A stretch of DNA of 7,325 nt from Thermococcales archaeon 44_46 (GTDB taxonomy: Archaea; Methanobacteriota_B; Thermococci; Thermococcales; Thermococcaceae), in NCBI GenBank assembly GCA_001507935.1, contig LGET01000078.1, forward strand, positions 1 through 7,325, in the 5' to 3' direction. A program made the translations under genes and the position numbers. This document shows, piece by piece, positions 1-5,653 of this stretch. How positions within the stretch are numbered: position 1 is the stretch's first letter; each line of letters starts with the position of its first letter. The notes under the pieces are model-generated. The model had not been told where the DNA came from, did no database searches, and worked only from the letters and a program-made list of their open reading frames with translations.

Positions 1-501
1 AACTTAGGAACTCACTATTATGAAACCAATCGCCCTGAAGAGGCACTCCCAGTACTTAAGAGGGCACTGGAATACGCAAAGACGCCCGAGGAGAAGGGCC
101 TTGTTCTGCACAATCTTGCCCTTACTTATGCAGACCTCGGCATGAAGAAAGAGGCCGTCAGCTCCATGGTGAAGTCGATCTGCACTCACTACTCGACACA
201 GCATGAGTTGGGAGATGCTTCACTCTACGACGATGCCATCAACAGGATAATCGAAATGACAGGCGATTCTCACACTGACGTCTATGCCCTCAAGATAGCT
301 CTAGACCTGATCGGAGGGAATCTAAGCGTAGAAGAGGCCAGAGGGATGCTTGAAGGAATTAACAGAGAAGAATGGCCACTAGCTGGGGCTCTGCTCTCAA
401 TGCTAAATGGGAAAGAATACCAGACCCTAACTGAGACACAAGAATGTGAGAAGCTCCTGCAGGATGTTGCAGAAAGGCTCAAAAGGATTGAACACGATTA
501 A
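1..501 (+). CDS. TPR-repeat protein, C-terminal part (5' end outside window)
   Basis: The frame is open from base 1, so the N-terminus is missing; 166 residues are visible before the TAA at 499-501. The first visible residues form a recognisable tetratricopeptide repeat: NLGTHYYETNRPEEALPVLK, followed by a second unit with LHNLALTYADLGMKKEA. The spacing of Leu/Gly/Tyr and Ala positions matches the TPR helix A/helix B consensus. Further helices follow with weaker TPR character, including an acidic segment near VEEARGMLEGINREEW. TPR proteins are scaffolds for protein-protein contacts; no catalytic motif is visible, so the specific role is unknown. The next gene starts 19 nt after the stop with its own ribosome site, so the two are probably cotranscribed. 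An internal ATG at 142 is not the real start, because the TPR reading continues upstream of it. Confidence is high for coding and family, low for function. Confidence 0.85.
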   Translation, partial: NLGTHYYETNRPEEALPVLKRALEYAKTPEEKGLVLHNLALTYADLGMKKEAVSSMVKSICTHYSTQHELGDASLYDDAINRIIEMTGDSHTDVYALKIALDLIGGNLSVEEARGMLEGINREEWPLAGALLSMLNGKEYQTLTETQECEKLLQDVAERLKRIEHD

Positions 502-506
502 CCTTG

Positions 507-513
507 GGTGATG
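507..513 (+). promoter_or_regulatory. Ribosome binding site GGTGATG deciding the GTG start at 521
   Basis: GGTGATG matches the archaeal anti-Shine-Dalgarno complement (GGAGGTGATC). It ends 7 nt before the GTG at 521. An in-frame TGA at 512-514 excludes any start further upstream, so GTG 521 is the best-supported initiation codon. Confidence 0.65.
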
Positions 514-520
514 AAGTTGG

Positions 521-1042
521 GTGCTACAGCCTTCATTCTCGTGGGGGAACCGGCCGTACCTCACACTAGGCCTGCCTAACCCGGGCTACCTATTGGTTCT
601 CTACGAGAACAACATGCCAGCTTGGGAGCTGATACCGCTCTACCCATGTCTTGAGAAAGACTTGGGAAAAAGATCAGTAATCTGGATTCCCTCCATTGAA
701 AATATGCTTGAAGATGCTCTCCTAATGGTGGGGATTTACGTTACCAAAGATCCCGAGCTCATAAAGATGGCGGAAAAGGTCTTTGGACGTAATTTCAAAG
801 CGGAGAGAATAGAAATTGGGGGAAACCCGGAAGTTGAAAAGCTGAGGGAAATAGCCCGCAGAAACCTTCAGAGGGATGATATCGGCCTCTTGATAGTTCC
901 ACTCCCTGACAGCACAGTGGTCAGGCAGCTCGACTATCTAAAGCGCTATGGGGGCCTGTGGTATTCCGTCCACATCAGAAATGAGAAGCTTTCAAGTCCG
1001 CTGGATGACTGGGAGGGGGAATCTACCAAGAGCTTGGGCTGA
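521..1042 (+). CDS. Unrecognised 173-aa protein, probably with a disrupted C-terminus
   Basis: I do not recognise this family. The product begins with GTG at 521, downstream of a good ribosome site. It reads as a mixed alpha/beta soluble protein: an N-terminal segment rich in Pro/Tyr/Leu (PYLTLGLPNPGYLLVLYENN), a helical middle (PELIKMAEKVFGRNFKAERI), a predicted beta strand DIGLLIVPLPDS and a final YGGLWYSVHI. There is no signal peptide, long membrane segment or Cys motif. It lies 19 nt behind the TPR gene and is probably in the same operon. The C-terminus is suspicious: after LDDWEG the annotated frame gives a polar tail, ESTKSLG. The +1 frame gives the more protein-like GIYQELGLKKEVYTSNPE, running to TAA at 1072-1074. 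The switch point is a G5 run at 1015-1019, where one extra G would join the frames. Either the gene is frameshifted, or the sequence has an indel error. Confidence 0.7.
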   Translation: MLQPSFSWGNRPYLTLGLPNPGYLLVLYENNMPAWELIPLYPCLEKDLGKRSVIWIPSIENMLEDALLMVGIYVTKDPELIKMAEKVFGRNFKAERIEIGGNPEVEKLREIARRNLQRDDIGLLIVPLPDSTVVRQLDYLKRYGGLWYSVHIRNEKLSSPLDDWEGESTKSLG

Positions 1043-1119
1043 AAAAAGAAGTTTACACTTCCAATCCAGAATAATGGAAGTATCCGATTAGGGAGTATTG
1101 TAAATTCGGGGGCGCTTGA
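1021..1119 (+). pseudogene. Possible out-of-frame 3' remnant of the 521-1042 gene
   Basis: In the frame one base ahead of the annotated one, codons from 1021 read IYQELGLKKEVYTSNPE and meet TAA at 1072. The same frame then continues as WKYPIREYCKFGGA to a tandem stop TGA-TAA at 1117-1122. The residue content (Lys, Glu, Tyr, Ile) looks like ordinary Thermococcales coding sequence, not random intergenic DNA. This supports a coding remnant carrying one frameshift and perhaps one in-frame stop. It is an inference from composition only, with no homolog comparison available. Confidence 0.35.
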
Positions 1120-1157
1120 TAATGCTCATTCCCGAAGGAATATTCCTTGGTCTTTTT
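1105..1157 (+). terminator. Two hairpins followed by a T-run, probable terminator of the upstream operon
   Basis: TTCGGG at 1105-1110 can pair with CCCGAA at 1131-1136 (6 bp, 20-nt loop). Overlapping it is a perfect 14-bp palindrome, AAGGAATATTCCTT, at 1135-1148. A T5 run lies at 1153-1157. The two hairpins share bases 1135-1136, so they compete in part. Position after the 521-1042 gene and before the next promoter fits transcript termination, but archaeal terminators depend mainly on T-runs. The palindrome could instead be a protein-binding site. Confidence 0.4.
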
Positions 1158-1192
1158 GTGAGTCAAAGAGAAGGTATGATGTATTTTGGAAA

Positions 1193-1202
1193 TTTTTATT
1201 TA
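1193..1202 (+). promoter_or_regulatory. Probable TATA box of the mcr operon
   Basis: TTTTTATTTA is preceded by GGAAA, a purine-rich BRE-like stretch. It sits in the most AT-rich part of the window, followed by repeated AAT triplets at 1213-1230. A start site about 25 nt downstream would fall near 1223-1228, giving a leader of roughly 30 nt before the ATG at 1258. It is the only good promoter candidate upstream of the restriction genes. Confidence 0.45.
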
Positions 1203-1257
1203 GGATTTGAAAAATAATAAAATAATAATAAGTTAAGTCACTCATCGGGGTGTAAAT

Positions 1258-1380
1258 ATGAGGGTAACAATTTACGATGACATCCAAACTATTGGTTGCT
1301 CAAAGATACATGTTCAAGAAGGACTAAAAAAACTATCAAGGGGGCCGTTTCGTGGAGACTTCCGAAGAGAATGTTATTGA
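1258..1380 (+). CDS. 40-residue ORF overlapping the McrC start: leader peptide or McrC N-terminus
   Basis: An ATG at 1258 follows GGGGTG (1247-1252) with a 5-nt spacer, one of the better ribosome sites in the window, and stands downstream of the candidate promoter. It encodes 40 residues beginning MRVTIYDDIQTIGCSKIHVQ and ends with TGA at 1378-1380, overlapping the McrC-like gene by 29 nt in another frame. I recognise no family. Two readings are possible. It may be a short leader whose translation couples to the nuclease gene. Alternatively, it is the true N-terminus of the nuclease: removing one G from the G5 run at 1340-1344 would join LKKLSRG directly to RFVETSEENVIELERG. The fused reading looks natural, so a frameshift or sequencing indel is a serious possibility. 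The last residues (PFRGDFRRECY), which lie mostly over the McrC coding region, look less protein-like. Confidence 0.45.
   Translation: MRVTIYDDIQTIGCSKIHVQEGLKKLSRGPFRGDFRRECY
1339..1344 (+). promoter_or_regulatory. Ribosome binding site AGGGGG for the McrC-like gene
   Basis: AGGGGG ends 7 nt before the GTG at 1352, which is the first possible start after an in-frame TAA at 1325-1327. The match to the anti-Shine-Dalgarno is partial (a G-run rather than GGTGA). The same G5 run is where a single-base indel would fuse this frame to the 40-residue ORF, so its role as a ribosome site is uncertain. Confidence 0.4.
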
Positions 1381-2965
1381 ACTTGAACGTGGATATCACC
1401 TTAAGCCCAAGGTTCAGTCAACGGGTAAAGAAGATGCAGAATTGTGGCTAGACCCAGAGAATGGGACGGTTTATCTTTTTGAGTGGAAGCCATATCTTCT
1501 AATAGGTGATCGAGAATTTATCTTACGCCTTTTTGATAAAAAAATAAAAGCCACGAAAATTACTCCTGAGATTTACATGGCAGAGTTTCAATTCGAGAAC
1601 TATGTAGGTAAGAGTTTCATAGAGATTTATGAAAACGGTCAGCGAACACTCAAAAAGCCTATTGAAGTCCTTTCCACGAAAGTTCGTGAGATCATGAAGA
1701 GAAAGGGTCAGAACATCGTAGATGCTCATAAGAAGTTCTACAACGCTCTCTTTGAAGACATTTTAAGGGTCTCTTCATCTTTACCATTTTCTCTTTCTGC
1801 TCCGACAGCATTTGCAGCAGGAGAAGGAGAGGAACCGGTAAACGAGCTCTTTGCTTATCATTATCTTCGGTCAAATAAAGAACGCATTAAGGAAGCCTTT
1901 AAAACTGTGATAAAAAATGCCAAAAGAAAACTCATCATCGAAGAGGAATGGATTGAGCCCTATGAACTGGATGAGATAACTCCCGACACTATCGTTTCGA
2001 TGATCCAAAACCCACAGTATTTAGCACCAGCGGGAGAAGGTGTATCAGTCGCTCAGCACCTTAATGGCTTTGCTCCAACCAAGGTTTTTGCTTTCAGGAA
2101 GTATGAGAACTTTGACACCCCAGAAAACCGCTTTGCAAAATATTTCCTCGACATGCTGATAGTGTGGGCAGAAAGAGTAATTGAAAGCTTTAGAGAAACT
2201 AAAGGGACAAATATGAACTCTATCCTTGAACTTTATGGAGAGCTTGAGTTTCTCAGAGCAGACCCCATATGGGAAGAAGTGGGGGAAATGACAGTGTTTC
2301 CATACACCTCACAGACCCTCCTCAAAGGTGATGGCTACAGAGACTTACTTGAGCTTTACCGTGAGTTTACGGCTTATGTCCCCTTCTTTGAAAGGCTTTG
2401 GACAGCTATCGAGAACAAAGATATTGCCACACTCTATGAGTACTGGGCATTCTTCAGACTTGTCAAAGAACTTAGTACAATTCTAGGAGAACCGAGATTT
2501 CACATTGGAGTGGACGTCAGTGGCATCCTTTCAGAGGGTCTAAATTCGTATGTATCTTTTGGAAAAGCATGGAGACTTTATTACAACAGGAAATTTCGGT
2601 CCAAGAGTTATTCAGTCCCCGTTAAGCCAGACTTTGCCCTTCTCAAGAACAAAAAGATTGTTGGAGTCTTTGATGCTAAATTTAAAGTCGAGATTCCACC
2701 AATTGAAGAGTTCGCAGATATGGACAAGGACATGGAACGAACCCCAGATCTTCAGACGTGGGCAAAGATCGAGGACATTTACAAGATGCACACTTACAGA
2801 GATGCCCTAAAATGCAGGTTCGCCATTGCAATCTATCTTGGCACTCAAACCAAATTTTTTGATGTTAATAATGGAAAAATTGAGAATATTTCTCTGGATG
2901 AAATTCTCACAGGTCAGATTGCTGGAGTTGGATACCTAAGTTTTGTCCCGGAGGTGAAAAAATGA
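1352..2965 (+). CDS. mcrC: McrC-like restriction nuclease subunit (DUF2357, PD-(D/E)XK)
   Basis: The 537-aa product is the nuclease half of a McrBC-type, modification-dependent restriction system. It is expected to act in the cytoplasm in complex with the NTPase encoded next. Domains: a beta-rich N-terminal part (about 1-110, with LERGYHLKPK and NGTVYLFEWKPYLLI), a long helical middle, and a C-terminal nuclease domain. Family hallmarks are FDTPENRFAKYFLDML at 254-269 and LYEYW at 361-365. The catalytic core reads KPDFALL (Asp427) followed by VFDAKFK (Asp441, Lys443), the PD...(D/E)xK pattern. The helix YKMHTYRDAL (Tyr482) resembles the late conserved helix of McrC nucleases. All catalytic residues appear present. 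The product is longer than classical E. coli McrC (about 350 aa), as is usual for DUF2357 members. GTG 1352 is the first start after the TAA at 1325-1327, but the N-terminus may extend into the 40-residue ORF. The stop overlaps the next ATG (ATGA), which suggests translational coupling. Here the nuclease gene precedes the motor gene, the reverse of E. coli mcrB-mcrC. Confidence 0.82.
   Translation: METSEENVIELERGYHLKPKVQSTGKEDAELWLDPENGTVYLFEWKPYLLIGDREFILRLFDKKIKATKITPEIYMAEFQFENYVGKSFIEIYENGQRTLKKPIEVLSTKVREIMKRKGQNIVDAHKKFYNALFEDILRVSSSLPFSLSAPTAFAAGEGEEPVNELFAYHYLRSNKERIKEAFKTVIKNAKRKLIIEEEWIEPYELDEITPDTIVSMIQNPQYLAPAGEGVSVAQHLNGFAPTKVFAFRKYENFDTPENRFAKYFLDMLIVWAERVIESFRETKGTNMNSILELYGELEFLRADPIWEEVGEMTVFPYTSQTLLKGDGYRDLLELYREFTAYVPFFERLWTAIENKDIATLYEYWAFFRLVKELSTILGEPRFHIGVDVSGILSEGLNSYVSFGKAWRLYYNRKFRSKSYSVPVKPDFALLKNKKIVGVFDAKFKVEIPPIEEFADMDKDMERTPDLQTWAKIEDIYKMHTYRDALKCRFAIAIYLGTQTKFFDVNNGKIENISLDEILTGQIAGVGYLSFVPEVKK
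2950..2957 (+). promoter_or_regulatory. Strong ribosome binding site GGAGGTGA for the McrB-like gene
   Basis: GGAGGTGA is a full match to the archaeal anti-Shine-Dalgarno complement. It lies 4 nt before the ATG at 2962, inside the end of the nuclease gene. It fixes the start of the NTPase gene. It is stronger than the site of the nuclease gene, in keeping with the excess of motor over nuclease subunits in McrBC complexes (hexamers with one McrC). Confidence 0.75.
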
Positions 2966-5448
2966 TTGAGGAGACTGAGCTTAGAGAATTGATTAGAGAA
3001 TACTGCCGCACTGAATTCCAAAAGGCAAAAAAAGAATGGGCTGAGGTAAACATTAATGAATTTAGGAAAATTCTTGATGAAGTTAGATATACTGGCAATT
3101 ATGAGCTTCTAAAACAGGCTATTCGCCGTCTGCATTCTGGTGCCTTTGTCCTCCAATACCATTTTAAATCAATAGCAGATTTGGAGAACCTCTGGCAGAA
3201 TTTCCTCAAGGAGATCGTTGAAACTCGCCCGGAGGAGCTTTTAGAGAACATCGATGAACGTTTTGAAAAGTGGAAAAAGATAAAAGGGGTGGGAAAAGGC
3301 CTTATTTCCGAGGCACTAGCTTTTTATTATCCTAATTATTTTGTTCCTTGGAATAATGTTGTTGACTGGTATTTCCAAGAACTCGGATGGGGAAAGCCCA
3401 CAAAATATTCAGAAGTTCTTTCCCGCCTTAGAGGACTGAGGGAAATTTTTGAAGAAGAGTGTAGTGATGAGAACGTTGATTTCGTGATAGTAGATCACTT
3501 TGGTTGGTGGCTTCAGGTGAAAGTAGCAACGAAAAACTTGTCAAAAAGGCTAGCATCTCTATTAAAAGAACGCAAAATGGCACATAAAGAGGAGTGGATC
3601 TTAAAAGAGAAAGAATTTAGAGAGTACCTTCAGAAGATAAAGGAATTAGCAAAGAAAGGTGACTCCATAACCGAAGAGGAGTTTAAAGAGCTTCTGAATA
3701 CTGTCAACAAGATTCGTGACTTGTTAGACAGGGAGGTATTATGGTTATGGGGAAGTGCAAAGGCTCCAGTTGAGGTTGCACACGAAATATTATCTAGATC
3801 AGATTTTCGAGAACTAATGGAGATTGTGGAAGAAATTAACGACATAAAAGAGATCGAGATAGATCAGGAGATCTTCGAGCGTATTCTCCAAGTAATGAGC
3901 GCTCCCCACACCAAATTGTCCACACTAAGCTCTTGGCTATTTGTTTTTAATCCCAGGGTATTCTTTCCTATCAACAGTTATGTAATGAACGAGGAAGCAC
4001 TTAAGAGATTGGAACTGGATAAGTTCTGGGTCGTTCAAAAATACAACAAAAAGAAACTTAGAAAAGTCACCGAGGAATATCTAAGGTTCCTAAGTGCTTT
4101 GAATATTGCTATTGAGGAGGCTGAGGTCGAGGACATGAGTGAGGCATTGTTTTATTTCACTAAGGGAACAGGACCCAAGGGCAAATCCATTACATTAAAG
4201 CGCTACTTTGATTCACGGGGATACAGTTATCCTCCTCATTTAGTTTCCCAGTTCTACGTTGCATTAAAAACGAAGGGCTTCGTAATCCTCTCAGGCCTAA
4301 CCGGAACCGGGAAGACAAAAATTGCCCAGGAACTGGCTAAGTTACTTGACCCTTCACAAGAAAACTTCCTCTTTTTACCCGTCCGCCCGGATTGGCGTGA
4401 TTCCAAGGCGCTCTTAGGATATTACAACCCGCTGACCGGCGAGTACCCTAGAACCAAGCTCCTCAACTTCATCTTAAAGGCCGTGGAAGACTACCAGAAC
4501 AACGGCGTTAATGCGAAGCCCTACTTTGTCCTCTTAGACGAGATGAACCTAGCTCACGTTGAGTACTACTTTGCCGACTTCCTGAGCGTTTTGGAGAGTG
4601 GAAGAGAAGAAAATGGATTCACGAGGGAAAGCATAAAACTGCACGACAACAGTGAGGTTGAGACATTCGAAGGTATTCCAAGGGAGCTTAAACTCCCACC
4701 TAACCTCTACATCATTGGAACGGTTAACATGGATGAGACTACTTACGCCTTCAGCCCAAAAGTACTTGATAGGGCCTTTGTGGTGGAGTTTCACGACGTC
4801 GACCTCAAGAATTATCCGCCAGGGGAGGACAAAATATCACAAGAAGAACTTGAAAAAATAAGAGAATCCATCCTTAATGACTTAAGAAGGGGTGGAAAAT
4901 TCTTAGCAGTCCGCAAGAAAGGAGAAGACGGCCAAGAAAAAGGTGATATTGAGGAAGCCCTTGAAAAGCTCAAAAATGCCAATAGTGGGAAATACTGGCA
5001 GATACTTCCTAAGCTGAATAAAGTCCTTGAACCCTACGATTTCCACTTCGGCTACCGTGTTGTTGATGAGATTGCACTCTTTTTCGAGAATTCTAAAGAG
5101 AGCCAAAAAAACGGAATCATTGACTTCAGGGGCGAGGATGAAATCTTCGACCTCGCCCTGCTCATGAAAGTCCTCCCCAAGTTCCACGGCAACAGAAAGA
5201 AGCTGGAAAAACCTCTACTCATAGTTTTGAAGTTAGCTAAGGATGGAGAGTTGGAAGGTACTGAATATCAGCTTAAAACTGAAGATCTCTTCAAAATGCT
5301 TTTTGAAGAGGATAAAGCTACAAAGAAACTTGGAGCAGTCGTCGAGAAAATGGGAAACATTGAAGACTACAAGTTTAAACACACTGCCAAGAAAGTCCTC
5401 CGCATGCTCAGGCAGCTCTACGAGATAGGCTTTGCGAGCTTCAGCTAG
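2962..5448 (+). CDS. mcrB: McrB-like AAA+ NTPase with unusual N-terminal specificity region
   Basis: The 828-aa motor and DNA-recognition subunit is the partner of the preceding nuclease. The AAA+ core starts near residue 435. Walker A is GLTGTGKT (445-452). A McrB-like element follows: RPDWRDSKALLGYYNP (475-490). Walker B is FVLLDEMN (Asp526-Glu527). The McrB signature region reads GTVNMDETT (Asn589) where classical McrB has MNTADRS, and LDRAF (Arg604) is a likely arginine-finger position. The C-terminal lid contains FGYRVVDEI (Arg699, a sensor-2 candidate) and LLMKVLPKFHG (733-743). GTP or ATP preference cannot be read. The N-terminal 430 residues are helical and charged, with a coiled-coil-like stretch near 195-255. 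Two related elements occur there: ALAFYYPNYFVPWNN (118-132) and WLFVFNPRVFFPINS (325-339), each P-x-x-F-x-P-x-N. Neither looks like E. coli McrB DUF3578, nor do I see an obvious YTH/EVE pattern as in T. gammatolerans McrB. The N-terminal coding region is far more AT-rich than the core. The reading frame is intact. Confidence 0.88.
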   Translation: MIEETELRELIREYCRTEFQKAKKEWAEVNINEFRKILDEVRYTGNYELLKQAIRRLHSGAFVLQYHFKSIADLENLWQNFLKEIVETRPEELLENIDERFEKWKKIKGVGKGLISEALAFYYPNYFVPWNNVVDWYFQELGWGKPTKYSEVLSRLRGLREIFEEECSDENVDFVIVDHFGWWLQVKVATKNLSKRLASLLKERKMAHKEEWILKEKEFREYLQKIKELAKKGDSITEEEFKELLNTVNKIRDLLDREVLWLWGSAKAPVEVAHEILSRSDFRELMEIVEEINDIKEIEIDQEIFERILQVMSAPHTKLSTLSSWLFVFNPRVFFPINSYVMNEEALKRLELDKFWVVQKYNKKKLRKVTEEYLRFLSALNIAIEEAEVEDMSEALFYFTKGTGPKGKSITLKRYFDSRGYSYPPHLVSQFYVALKTKGFVILSGLTGTGKTKIAQELAKLLDPSQENFLFLPVRPDWRDSKALLGYYNPLTGEYPRTKLLNFILKAVEDYQNNGVNAKPYFVLLDEMNLAHVEYYFADFLSVLESGREENGFTRESIKLHDNSEVETFEGIPRELKLPPNLYIIGTVNMDETTYAFSPKVLDRAFVVEFHDVDLKNYPPGEDKISQEELEKIRESILNDLRRGGKFLAVRKKGEDGQEKGDIEEALEKLKNANSGKYWQILPKLNKVLEPYDFHFGYRVVDEIALFFENSKESQKNGIIDFRGEDEIFDLALLMKVLPKFHGNRKKLEKPLLIVLKLAKDGELEGTEYQLKTEDLFKMLFEEDKATKKLGAVVEKMGNIEDYKFKHTAKKVLRMLRQLYEIGFASFS

Positions 5449-5463
5449 TTAGTCCTCTTCCGC

Positions 5464-5479
5464 TTTTTTGCTGTATTTT
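5464..5479 (+). terminator. T-rich terminator of the mcr operon
   Basis: A T6 run (5464-5469) and a T4 run (5476-5479) begin 16 nt after the stop of the NTPase gene. Archaeal RNA polymerase stops at such T-rich tracts without needing a hairpin. No other termination signal lies before the next promoter. Confidence 0.5.
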
Positions 5480-5504
5480 GTGCTTTATCCTTGGAAGACA
5501 CTTC

Positions 5505-5540
5505 GTGAGAGGTCATGAGACCGGAAGTCTCGTGACCCAC
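5505..5540 (+). other. Stable 11-bp hairpin of unknown role
   Basis: GGTCATGAGAC (5511-5521) pairs with GTCTCGTGACC (5527-5537) through 10 Watson-Crick pairs and one G-T wobble, around a 5-nt loop CGGAA. GTG (5505-5507) and CAC (5538-5540) can add three more pairs across a 3-nt bulge. No T-run follows on either strand, so it does not look like a terminator. A weak TATA-like CTTTAT at 5483-5488 stands about 26 nt upstream. A small RNA, a regulatory element or a dyad operator are all possible; nothing in the sequence decides. The remainder of 5449-5597 shows no gene. Confidence 0.45.
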
Positions 5541-5597
5541 TTGAGAATCGAACTACCATTGCCCATTAGAGGTTTTTGCCGAATGTATCATAAAAAG

Positions 5598-5605
5598 CTT
5601 TATTA
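5598..5605 (+). promoter_or_regulatory. Weak TATA-like promoter for the small plus-strand ORF
   Basis: CTTTATTA is preceded by AAAAAG, an acceptable BRE. A start about 25 nt downstream (near 5628) would leave a short leader before the ATG at 5654. The match is modest. Confidence 0.3.
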
Positions 5606-5653
5606 GAGCCTTAATGCATAATTGCTGGTTGAAAACGTCCTGTGGTGGCGGCC

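Noticed and set aside
507..514. GTGATGA resembling a box C of a C/D guide RNA
   Set aside because: No box D (CTGA) stands at a suitable distance and the motif is explained by the ribosome site of the gene at 521.
1122..1217. 31-codon ORF starting MLIPEGIFLG in the spacer before the mcr operon
   Set aside because: No ribosome site, it spans the palindrome, T-run and the candidate promoter, and it has no recognisable features; a chance ORF is more likely.
5540..5560. GAATCGAACT resembling an inverted tRNA T-loop, possible att or tRNA remnant
   Set aside because: Only two stem pairs can form around the loop and no further match to tRNA-Gln is found, so it is not evidence of an integration scar.
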